A stretch of DNA of 64,000 nt from NCBI RefSeq assembly GCF_021134715.1, contig NC_060022.1, positions 5,523,001-5,587,000 of the forward strand, in the 5' to 3' direction. Positions 22,057-32,900 of the stretch are shown in pieces. The notes beneath the pieces were generated by a model. The model made no database searches. It worked only from the letters and a program-made list of their open reading frames with translations, and was not told the DNA's origin. How positions within the stretch are numbered: position 1 is the first letter of the stretch; the number at the start of each line of letters is the position of its first letter. Position numbers and translations under genes: made by a program. The DNA comes from Daphnia pulex. Taxonomy: Eukaryota; Arthropoda; Branchiopoda; Diplostraca; Daphniidae.

Positions 22057-24472
22057 ATGGCCGATTCCACGCGATTAGCCCACACGGTTGACTTTACAAG
22101 AAAACAAACTGGAAAATCACCCAAGAGTAAATCACATATGAAAAGAAGTCAAAGCCATTTCGACGCCAAAGAACTATCGAAAAATGGATATTCCAGCACC
22201 CTGAGTGTAAATATAGTTTGTCTGTATTCATTTAGTAATAATGTGACTTTAATTTCATCATTTTTATCTGTAGTTGGACGCTAAAGGAAAGGATATAAAT
22301 GGAAAAGATAGTGTTAGTGAGAGCCTACCTTCAGTTAAAGGTCTCTCGAATTTGGGGAACACATGCTTCTTCAATTCAGTAATGCAAGTGTTGAGCCAAA
22401 CACATTGGTTGACACAATTACTAGACATGGAAGTTCGTGATGGCCATGTTGTGCAGCTGAAAGGTTCAGATGGAAATTCCTCCTGCAGCAGTTCCTGTTC
22501 AGCCTTTCAAGAGCTTGAAAACTGCAGTCCCTTAGTGAATTCATCAGAAAATACAAGTGTAGAGGAACCGTTAGTTGCTGAGCCAATCAGTGTAACCCTT
22601 GGTTCAGGTAGATATATTTCGTAAAATAATCATTCAAACTGTTTTTAATAAATTCAATCGTCTTCTAGGTAAACCCCTAACACTTACATTGGCATCCTTT
22701 CTCAAGGATATGCATTGTCCAGCTATAACAGGAGGAACAGGAAAACGAAGGCAATCATTATCCACAGTAACTCCTTCATCTCTTTTTAACCAAGTCTGTA
22801 AAAAGAGTCCCCAATTTAGAGGATTTCAGCAGCAAGATGCCCATGAGTAGGTTGCAGTTGTATGAGTTATATTACTCTCCTAATCGTAATCCATCGACTA
22901 ATTACTAAAAAAATTAGGCTTCTACGTCACCTGCTGGATGGTATCCGGACTGAAGAAATTACACGGCGGCGCCACGCAATTATGAGCCATTTCAATTTAC
23001 CTCTCACTATTGTGAAAAACCAGCCGACAGAAGTTGATCCATTGCTAAAGCGAAAATTGAAAGTCTATGGGAAAGAATCCGCCCACACTTTTGTGGATCA
23101 ATTATTTGGTGGTCAACTTCTCAGCACGGTGATCTGTGATTCTTGCCATCACTCGTATCAAATCCTTGAGCCATTTATGGATCTTAGCCTGCCAGTGTCA
23201 GAAGATAAATCACCACCGACCAGCCACAAGCGCAAGACCAATGTCGTTGACTCACTGTCGTGCTTAGGCTCGTCCACACCAGTAACCCCATCGAAACATC
23301 AGCGTAAAAAAGAACGTAAAGCTGGGCGTCGAGGCAAAGGGAGAAAATTTGATAAGGAAGAAGAAGAGGATTTGGGGCCAGTTACCAACACTCAAGTGGA
23401 TGAAAATCCTCCAGCTGTGGACGAACCTGCTTCTTCGGGTGTCGAAGATGATTCTACGAGTATGAAAACAGAAGATACTGCTAGTATGAAAACTGCTGAT
23501 AAGGAAACCGATAAAGGGGAAGGAGACGACGAAGAAGAAGAAAGTCTTGTCTCGAGCGGAAGAGAAGATGAAGAGGATGATGATGTGGGCGGTGATGTTG
23601 AGGACAACAACGAGGAAGTAAACGAGCTAGTGTCAAGAATAGAACAGGTTCGCGTTGATTCAGCAAATGAAGAAGATGGAATCGAGCAGCTCAAAATGGA
23701 CAGCCCTCCTTCGACTCCAACTGCAAAGAAAATTCGCAGCGAGTGGATTGCCAAGAGTCTCTGTTCCTTGGCCGTCCGTTATCATGCCACCAATCAAGAA
23801 TGTTCAGTCCAATCGTGCCTTAATCTTTTTACTGCCCCAGAGCTACTTACTGGCTCAAACAAATACGGCTGCGAAAACTGCACTAAACGAAAAGCGGCAG
23901 CAGCTGTAGCTGAAGGGGCAGATGAAAATACTAAAATACCAACCGTTTACAGTGTGGCTAGCAAACAATTGCTCATTTTCGCTCCGCCAGCCTTATTAAC
24001 ACTTCACTTAAAACGTTTCACGCAAAATGGAATAGCTCTCCGTAAAGCCCAGAAACACGTCGATTTCCCACTTCGTTTTGACCTCGCTCCGTTTTGCAGC
24101 GCAGCAGCTGCTGGTGTTAGCTCAATACCGGCCGACCAAAAAGAAGTCATCTACTCATTATATGGAGTAATTGAGCACAGCGGTCGACTTAGTAGTGGCC
24201 ACTACACAGCTTTCGTAAAAGTACGACCAGTGACATCTCATCCACTAACCCAGTTTCTTCAACGAGAACCAATGCAGACAGAAGATCTTCTTCGTCTTAG
24301 GGATCAACTTAGTGAACGCTTGCTTGCTGAACGATCGACCGTTGAAGATTCGTCTGAATATTCATCTGAAGGGACTTGGTACTATTGTAGCGACTCCCAC
24401 GTAATAGCTGTCAGCGAAGAAAAAGTCTTGAAAAGCCAAGCGTTTCTCCTTTTCTACGAAAGGGTACTGTGA
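22057..24472 (+). CDS. Ubiquitin carboxyl-terminal hydrolase, USP16/USP45 type
   Basis: Cysteine protease removing ubiquitin from proteins; human USP16 acts on histone H2A and ribosomal protein RPS27A, USP45 on ERCC1. Exons 22057-22206, 22274-22607, 22669-22846 and 22918-24472 give 2217 bases and 738 residues. The Cys box is [16 protein letters not shown] (exon 2), the QQQDAHE block ends exon 3, [13 protein letters not shown] starts exon 4, the zinc CxxC pairs are CDSCH and CENC, and the His box is [17 protein letters not shown]. Between the Cys and His boxes sits an about 130-residue acidic, disordered insert, as in USP16. The N-terminal ZnF-UBP domain of USP16/45 is absent: only about 70 residues, basic and Ser-rich, precede the Cys box. 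Either the gene starts farther upstream in a way I cannot see or this orthologue lost the domain. All catalytic residues are present. Confidence 0.88.
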
Positions 24473-24592
24473 ATTGCAAATGATAATTTGAATTGTTTAA
24501 ATTTGCCGCCACTATACAAATATGTCACTTAATACAAAATTTCATCGTGAAAATGATGATTTGGAAAGAAATATTTTGTTACAAAAGTTTTG

Positions 24593-27500
24593 CTATCGCG
24601 CTAGAATGAGAATGACTAACAAAAATATACTCATTGTCCCTTCGTAGAGAAGTTTGGGAGAAAAAACGGTCCAAACAAACAGGTGGTAGCGAAGAGATGT
24701 GACAATCACAAAAAGAAACGCCATGATAAGCATTCTAGAATAAATAAAGCCATACATCTGCGTATTGTCTTTAGAATGCAACTTTTGTCTGTGGATATCC
24801 AACAGCAATGCAAGAACAGGACCCGAAAAGGTTGCACAGCTTAGCAAGAAACCTTTGAAATAAAAAGATAAAATAAGTTAATGCACGCAGAGAATTCAAA
24901 GATAGGTTTTCCGTACCGACTGCAAACACATTGTAGCTTGACAATCCAACGTAGCCAGAAGCAAGATCGATCCTGGCCAAATTATTGCCGTTTCCCTATT
25001 AAGAAATATCACATTGAGACCAGATTCTATTTTAATGGTGAGATATAACACATTTTGCGCTACCTCTTGAAAGTACCAAGCCATTCCAATCCAGTAATGT
25101 GCCAGGTTGTTGTAAAAAGGGTTAAGCTGCGCAGTTAGATGGGGGCTTATCAAGGAGTACTGCAGCAAATGTATCCAAGTAAGGATAAGATTGTGAGGTC
25201 GTTTCAGTAGAGAAGTCAGAACAGTCCACATCGTAATCAATGTGGAAGAACGTTCACGTGAAAAAACACCGATCACAATCACAGACAAATAGGCAACGCT
25301 AGCTTCCACAAGACCCCTGTGGTAACGAAGATGTGATATGTTAATAACTTTCTTTTACAAAAAAAAATTAACGCTTACGTTGACTGAGGATAGTAAAGGC
25401 TGAAAAAACCCAAAGCCGAACGATGAGAAAGATTTGCGACCAGGCTTGCAAATGTGGCCATCACCTGCAAGGTTCTAAGTTTAAGATTGCTGTGAATCCA
25501 ATGCAAAATTCCCATCGCTCCAATCACGGAAGAAACAGTAAGATAAGGCTGATTGCCTGGAGTGTTAAGCCATTCTTTAACGTCGGGTTCGTTGATCCAT
25601 TTGTCTCCGGTTTGATTCCAACAACGAGCAATCCGAACGAGTCCCATAAAACCAATCAGTGAAAGTGCACTTTCTTTTCGCCTTTTGCTTCCGAAAATCA
25701 TAAGTAACGCAAGCGTATTGACGAAGTAATAATACGTTTGGTGTTCTTCTTCGACAAAGCTACTCGCACCCAAACTGAATGCATGTAACAACGACCCGAG
25801 TAAAAGAAAAACTTCAGGGGCGCATCCTAATTTCTACAAATAATAATAACTAAATTTGTAGTGAAAAAAGTAATGAATAATTTTAAAAAAATACCTTGAA
25901 GCGAAACCATGAACGATTCCAAATTAATTGGCAATTTATAACAAAAAAACAAATGATGCAGATGCTGAGTCCTAAGCAGTAGATGGCTGGAACACGCCCA
26001 TTAATACAAATGCTGCTTTCGTTGTCAATCGACATGCAATTCAGGACATGGAGAAATATTGAAAACAGACTGATTCCAATGATAAGGGAATAAACAGGAC
26101 GGATAGTTGACCAGTCAGTAAATCTGTGGCATTCTAAAACTGTAATAAGAAGAAGCTAAAAAAAATGTGTGTGAGAAAGAAAATGTTAAATGTGTACATC
26201 AACACACACATACCTGGAATGAAATGACGATGCCCACTATCATTAAATAAAGATCGAATTCCACGAGGTTCTTGATAGAAAGACTGCTCATTTCTGCGGC
26301 AGCTTTCACGAAGAGGTTTGCGATGTAATCTCCTTTTCCTGATGCGTCGTTAGTTAACCAATCTTGATACAGCTTAACAGCTCGCTGAAATTCTACATTT
26401 TCATTGTTTCTTTCGGATTGGAGAAAAATATTCCGGGCGTTTACGTAGGCTGCATAGAGCTTATGTTTAAGCTCAAAATCATGAGTGACACCAAGAAGTA
26501 GGGAGCCCAAATTGTTAGTTGGAATTGGGACTCCCATTAAAACAGCCATTGTTGGAGCTAAATCAATCTGAAGGTGATTTGAAAAATCGGAATCTGATTC
26601 AGGATCGGGTTGGCAGCCTTCCATCACAAAAGTGAGGGGGATTTCAACTTCAGACTTTGAAGATCCCCCATGACTGCCAGAATCACTCATTCCTGGTTAA
26701 AGGAAAGGTTGTTAAGTAAAGACATTATCGTAATTATATTTAGAAAAATATGTTACGATACCGTGATCACCGCAGATAATAATGGCAGTGTCGTTAGTAC
26801 TGAACTGTTGGTGAATCTTTCTTATAACCTCATCCATTTCTTTTAATTTTTGTGGAATCAATGGACTTCTTGGTCCACTGACATGCCCAATGTGATCCAG
26901 CCCCAAATAGTGAAGAATCATCACAGACCAATCCGTTTGGCTCAATTCAAAATCTAAATGCCTGGTAACATTGTCATCGACCTAATGTTAAAAATTACAA
27001 AAACACTAAAAAGAAATGCTAGTAGGTAACAAATTATTTTATCAAACCTCTTTGAAATCATTTACAAAGAAAGATGTGGTGCCTTCACTACGGAGAAATT
27101 TTCCAGGGAAGAGCTTCAGCCACGTATCATCACCATAAAAAACCATTTTGTGGCTGTGTGCAGCGAATTGACTAAGGATATTATCTTCATCAAGTTGTGG
27201 ACTACCCAAGTTGAAAATGACATCAGCAAATCCTGGCACACTACCTGTTACCAGAGCCTTTATTCTAGGTAAGGTGACTGTTGGTGTATGGGCATGGGCA
27301 AGATAGGAGCAAGCTTGACCATTATGATGAAGCTTGGAAAGAAAAGGCATGGAATTAAGATTTTCTCCAATTATGAAATCTGCTCTCAAAGCATCAATCA
27401 CAATCAACACTAATTTTGTTAATTTGGGAGTGTACAGCTGTTCAGGATTCAACCTGTCAAACAATTCAAATTTAATTTGAGTATGAGTATAACTCACTGT

Positions 27501-27673
27501 TAAACCCGCCATAATACTTACACTAAACCATTTAATTCTTTTGGGAAACTGTCATCCCAACTTGCAAAAGTCTGGTTTCTGGTTCTGACAGGCAGGAACC
27601 CAGCTAAAAATATGAAAATTGCAGCAACATGGGAAAATATTATGTAAAGGAACCACAAATTTTTCAACTTCAT
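24593..27673 (-). CDS. PIGG: GPI ethanolamine phosphate transferase 2 (PIGG/GPI7)
   Basis: ER membrane enzyme that adds ethanolamine phosphate to the second mannose of GPI anchors. The ATG at 27673 opens with KLKNLWFLYIIFSHVAAIFIFLAGF, a signal-anchor helix, then a lumenal alkaline-phosphatase-like domain. The metal and nucleophile motifs are VIDALRADF, AHTPTVTLPRIKALVTGS (Thr nucleophile), FYGDDTWLKLFP, GLDHIGHVSGP and GDHGM followed by DSGSHGGSS. The C-terminal half, encoded in exons from about 26.7 kb down to the TAG at 24593, has about a dozen hydrophobic segments, and it ends with RYHLFVWTVFSPKLLYEG, a PIGG-like C-terminus. The order and the DSGSHG block favour PIGG over PIGN or PIGO. 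The gene is intact; exact exon edges in the membrane part are approximate. Confidence 0.92.
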
Positions 27674-28045
27674 TATTTAATGATGCATGTGGAGCAACAA
27701 CAAAACATGTAATAGGCCTACACAAAAAACACAAACAATGAGACACGACTCCAGCAAAAAATTTCAATTTTTATTCAAGGAAATTGTAATGCTAATGTTT
27801 AGAAGTTGCTCCAATGCTCCAACAACAAAGTGACCGACTGAGTTGGGCGCAACCAATTTTTTAGAAGTATTTAGAACAGAGCTCTGTTTAGAGACTTTTA
27901 TTACCACAATAAATAATAATGGCCTATAAATAAATTTAGATAATAGATTTTTTATAGTCTACCATACTACCATAGTTGCATAGTCTAACATTTCAACTGT
28001 TGGTACTTGGTACCAGACGACATAGACATCTAGCGGCTTTACATT
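27674..28045. other. PIGG 5' flank, no further feature seen
   Basis: About 370 AT-rich bases upstream of the PIGG start codon. No TATA box at a suitable distance and no coding character. It must contain the PIGG promoter, which I cannot localise. Confidence 0.4.
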
Positions 28046-28137
28046 TAAATAAGGTGACGGGTGGGCGAGTTGGATGAGGCGTCAGTTGATGTGTATACTG
28101 ACTACTTGACCCCGAGTTCGATTCCACACCCGGGTAC
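28046..28137 (+). repeat. tRNA-like Pol III promoter (SINE head or tRNA pseudogene)
   Basis: An A-box-like TGGGCGAGTTGG at 28062-28073 and a B-box-like GAGTTCGATTC at 28114-28124 are 40 bases apart, which is normal for type 2 Pol III promoters. A GTCAG/CTGAC pair between them could be an anticodon-type stem, but its loop is 12 bases and the T-arm and acceptor stem do not pair, so it is not a functional tRNA. It is most likely the 5' end of a tRNA-derived SINE, later split by the MITE that follows. Confidence 0.55.
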
Positions 28138-28632
28138 TAGTGATGTGCTCGTTTAAATAACGACAACGAAAATAACGTATTAACGAGCCTCGTTATCGAC
28201 TTTTTTGAAAAATGCTCGTTTTTTTCGTTAACGATAACGAAATGGCTGTTTTTTTCGTTGTTTTCGTTATTTTCTTGCTAAATTTTTCGTATCAAAACCG
28301 TAGAGATTTCAAATTTTTTGACCATCAGGGGGAACTTTTTTTCCCCTCAAAATTTGGAATTTTCAATTTTGGGATGACCACCTACTAGCGACTTAGCGAT
28401 CCCCTAGCGAGGAATTAGGTAATTATTTTCGCTATATCATTTGGCCTAACAGGCCTACTCATTACTTCATTAGAAAAAAAAAATTGTAAGGTAAACGAAA
28501 ACGGGTCGCAAAAAAAGAAAAATGCGACACGTTTAAATTAACGAAACGAAGAACGAAACGAATGAAAAATTGAAAAAATAACGATTAACGATAACGATAA
28601 CGAATTCAAAAAAGCACAACGGAACAACACTA
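28138..28632. mobile_element. hAT-type MITE with 8-bp target-site duplication
   Basis: A 495-base AT-rich element begins TAGTGATGTGC and ends with the complement of TAGTGTTGTTCCG, imperfect terminal inverted repeats of the hAT kind. It is flanked by the perfect 8-bp direct repeat CCGGGTAC at 28130-28137 and 28633-28640; eight bases is the hAT duplication length. Internally, CGTTATCG/CGATAACG words recur near both ends. There is no transposase ORF, so it moved in trans. Removing it together with one duplication copy rejoins the flanking tRNA-like sequence. Confidence 0.82.
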
Positions 28633-28690
28633 CCGGGTACTACCAATATTAATAAGAAAAAATCTAGTTATTGATATGTGCTAGTGAACA

Positions 28691-29058
28691 AGAAGTGTAA
28701 ACTTCTTTCCAAAGAGGCGAGACTATCTTAGGCGGTGATACCGTAAAGGTATATCTCGCAATACTCGACTTCATTCAACAGTAGATCCCATCCTTAGGGA
28801 TGGGTGTGTAGATCCGAGTCTGAGAGAACTCGATTTAGGATTGAAGCACTTCAAAACTGAAAGTGTGTTTACCACACTGGGTTGCTGGACAACGAATATA
28901 GTTTGAAGTGTACAAGTGTACAATGTTTGGGTGTATCGCTCTAAGCTGCCCGGGCAGGTTGTATTACTCTCCCTTCCTAAGTTGATGTATGCCTGTGAAG
29001 TGTACCGGCTCAGCTGAGGTCAGGGATTGATTGTCAGACTATTGACCCACCTGACCTC
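28691..29058 (+). other. Chain of perfect stem-loops, candidate structured RNA or SINE body
   Basis: Successive perfect stems: AGAAGT/ACTTCT around GTAA (28691-28706, a GNRA-type loop); GCGAGA/TCTCGC (28717-28722 with 28754-28759) enclosing ATACC/GGTAT; CCCATCC/GGATGGG around TTAG (28787-28804); CGAGT/ACTCG (28815-28832); AGTGTG/CACACT (28862-28878); TGTACA/TGTACA (28909-28922); the self-complementary CTGCCCGGGCAG (28946-28957); and GAGGTCAGG/CCTGACCTC (29016-29058). No ORF crosses the region. It lies about 50 bases after the MITE and downstream of the Pol III-like boxes, so it may be the body of the same SINE. Confidence 0.5.
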
Positions 29059-29936
29059 GTACCTCGTAGGGTTGTTGAAGTTTGGCATTAGAGATATCAA
29101 TGTAGGACAAGTAATTTTTTTGTTTTTTCTAAAATTCTAGTCATATAGTTTTAGGAAGTAACAGAATTCTTTCAGTGTAGTGGATCTGTCTGATTATCAA
29201 TGTAGCGAAACAGCAAAGAAGAAGAGAAAGTACACGGTATTCAATTACCTTGTGGTACCTTCCATATGGAGATTCATTTTTTTTTTTTTTCGAAAGAATC
29301 GAAGGTCAGATTAGACAGCTGACAGATACTAAGAGTGTGTTTTTCAAAGAAATTCTATTAGCACATCGAAGACCGAAAAGTATCATAGTCTAGAAGGTTT
29401 AAGGGAAAATAATGTGCGCGGTCAATAAACTCCGTTTTCAAATTTGTTAGAAATTTTCTCGTTAAAGAAGACGAAAAAGCCGAGTTAATAAGTCACACAA
29501 GGGTTTTCAAGGAAAGTTTACTCGCACATGTTAATGGAAGAGTTTTAAGGCATAAAGGCCCACTTTTCAGAATACTATTTCAGAAACAAGAGATAATAAA
29601 TATACAGATTTACCTAAGCTGGAAGGATATGCCGTGGTTATTTCCCTACGGGTTCCAGCCGGATTTCGATTGGCTGCGTATTGGGCAGAATTTTGGCAAC
29701 CAATTGACGGTTATCGGCCCACGCAGACCGACTTTTGACGAAATTTGAATAAATCCTAGCGGCTGCACCACTGGATCTAAAAGCGATGTAATTTGGGCAA
29801 CTAAATTTGGTGAACAATAATTTATTTGAGAGAAACATTTCCCAAAACACAGACACAGTTTATACTTGAGACTACGGAAACTATATATATTGTGAGATCG
29901 TTATGATGGGCTTTAGAACGGAGAATTACTTAGAAT
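29059..29936. other. SOBP 3' flank, no further gene seen
   Basis: About 880 bases between the hairpin block and the SOBP stop, with a poly-T run near 29278-29291. A 72-codon minus-strand frame at 29638-29856 has no recognisable domain and lies where the SOBP 3'UTR would be. Nothing else is evident. Confidence 0.45.
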
Positions 29937-32900
29937 TCACGTTAAGACGTGTTTAAGATACTTTTCGTGTATGTTCAAAGGGATAGGTATGGGAACAGGA
30001 ATGGGTAGCGGGATCAGATACGGGATTCGCAGAACAACAAAATCTGGAGGAATCTCTGGAGTCAACAATTTTGTATGATTTATTTCTTGTTTATTTTCAG
30101 TAGATTCATTGATGGCTTCTGCCGTCCTCTCATCAGGCGGTTTGGTGACTTTCGTCGATGATTGCTCTATGACAGGTTCGGATGGCATTTTGTTGGATTC
30201 GATTACGGGCGTGAATGAAATTTGGTCTTCGCGATCAGTAGAACGCACGCAGGGATTCTTTGGTGGTTTAAGTGAACGATTTAAAGCCAAGAATTGTGAC
30301 TGTAGAATGTACGATGGGACCATATGTGGTGGATAAGGAAAAGATGGCCATGTTGTTGCTGGGCATGGCAGAGTCGGCGGGGGTGGTGGAATCAGGTTCC
30401 GCGTGTAAATCGACGTTTTATGTTGATGACTACTCGAATGATGTTTTCGGTGACTCTTACCTTTTTTCGACAAAGGAATTTCGACTAGATTCGGTTTTCT
30501 TTTGACTGGTTGGTCACTGCGACGTGAAGAGTGGACTAGATTCAGCGGGATTTCACAGTTTTGTTCTTCAGGTTCAGAGTCAAATGAAGCTAATTCGGTC
30601 TCTTCATTGCATTCAAGTTTAACGTTGATCGGATTATCGAGCTGGCAGTCCGAGAGCCACAAATCGGGCGTGATTAATATACCTGTCGACTGTTTTTTTA
30701 GATCGATCGAGGTACCGGGCGAAGTCTCACCCTTTGAGCCGGGTGTGGCACAACTTTGTACGCCCAATGAGCTGGCCTCGGCAACAAAAAGCCTCATTTT
30801 ATATTGGTTACGGCACTTGTCGGTGCAGAATTGCAATTGGCGCTGGCCGTCGTGGAGATCGACATAGCTGACGGTATGTCGAACGTGTTTGCACCAATCG
30901 CAGACCTTTGCCCGCTTAAAGGCCGCCCGTCGACATTGTGAAAAGCAAATATCTGAACAAAACACTTTTGCAGGACCAGATCCCTGGGTTTCGACGTGTC
31001 CTCGAACACCGCCATCTCCGATCTCGCTCGATCCACACCAGGAACAATTCCCATCTGAATTTATTGATACAAATACAATTATGGATCATTTTATGGAATT
31101 TATATAAATTGGTATACCAGGGTGAACGACTTCGATAGCTGATGGAGTGATTGGGCGTTCCGTTGGACTGCTGGATGGCTGGTTAGTGCTACTGCTGCTG
31201 TTACTTCCATCCCAGCTCAAAAGTTCCCGTCGACCTCTTATACCCTTTAATAATAAAAAAACAATTCAGTGATTACCTAACCTGATTTATGAGGTAGCCT
31301 AATAATTTCGAAATAAATTCTGACATAACCAATTTGTAATAGACCTAATGATTAGGTACACCGTTACTGCTAAGGTTGGGCTTCTCTCCATGGAAACGAG
31401 TAAACTGAGCTGCAAGAAGCATCCAATCACTGTAACCGAATATATATGCGGACCTGGTGACCGATACGCATCCAGTGTCACAAGATTTCTTTTATTTCTC
31501 GTACCAAAATAAGTCAATACTTAGTCAGTAAAACAACAAGAAAGGAATGTTTTTTTTAGCAAGATGGTGCTGATTTGAATAATAACAGCCGCCGCTACTA
31601 TACTATATACCAGATGATTAAGATTGTGATTAAGATCCCCGGTACCACTAGCTACACATACATTGGCTGAATTGTTCAATGAAACTAATTTCGCAGATCT
31701 TAATTAAATAATCTTGACAATAATCTACAGCCGTAACAAACTGAGTCTAAGAATGATGACAGGGGAGTTCAACAGAGGCCTATAATCTGTGTACTCTTAT
31801 GGATATACGTATTAGGCAAGTCGGAAACAAAGAAACGAAATACGAGTAAACATTCCATCAATTCTAAAAAGGTTTCAAGTTCCGTTACACGACCGGTATA
31901 TAATAAAAACAGCAAGGAAACTGGAGCGCAGCATCCGTACGGATGCCTAGTGCAAGTTTCCACTACATACGAACGACGTGAACTCCTCTCTCTCATTCTG
32001 CGATGCACCTCTCTCCCCTGAAGAAAACTTTGTCACATTATCCGATGTAAAGCAGGCTTTCGACAGCGTACGTCTCTCTAAGTCCGCCGGTTCTGACTGC
32101 ATTTCATCCGTCTGGCTTAGCCACTGCTTCGAATCTATTAAATACCATCTGGTGGCCCTTTTTTCCTCCTGCCTTAGGCTTAGCCATTTTCCAACGTGCT
32201 GGAAAACGGCATCTATCGTCATCCTAAAAAAGAGCAACAAACCAAACTACCTTCATCCAAACTGCTTCCGCCCAATCAGTATTCTAAATAGTCTCTCCAA
32301 GATTCTCGAAAAAGTCATTCTCGCTAAATTAAAGTGTTTGGCCGCTGCGCAAAACTGGTTCAGCCCATGTCAACATGGCTTTAGGGCAGGCCTGTCTACT
32401 GAATCAGCATCTCTCTCTCTCGTCAAACTAATTGAAGATAACAAAAAAAAAAAACTGATCACTTGCTGCGCATTCTTAGACATAAAATCAGCCTTTGACG
32501 CAGCCTGGCACCCGGCAATTCTAAACAGCCTAATAAAAAAAGGCTGCCCTCGTTTTTTAGTAAAGATTTTGGGCGACTTCCTCAGCTCTCGCTCTAGTAC
32601 GCTGACAAATGCTTCGTCCTCCTTCACTGCTAATACTGAGCTTGGCTGTCCACAAGGCAGTGTGCTATCGCCTTTTCTATGGAACATTCTTATAGAGGAG
32701 CTGTTAAGTCTTAGTTTCCCCTTTCCCTTCTTTATTTTAGCGTACGCCGACGATATTGTTCTCTGTGCTATGGACAAAAACTTTGAAACTGCTCTGGCCA
32801 ACCTTCAATCAATGTGTGATTCTGCTGTTGCTTGGGGTCGTTCGGTCAAGCTAACTTTCAATGGCCTAAAATCAGTTTTCATGGTCTTCTCCTCAAAAAA

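Noticed and set aside
23392-23754. 120-codon minus-strand Ser-rich frame
   Set aside because: Antisense of the acidic insert of the deubiquitinase.
28046-28137. Functional tRNA gene
   Set aside because: A and B boxes are present, but acceptor and T stems do not pair and the anticodon loop is too long.
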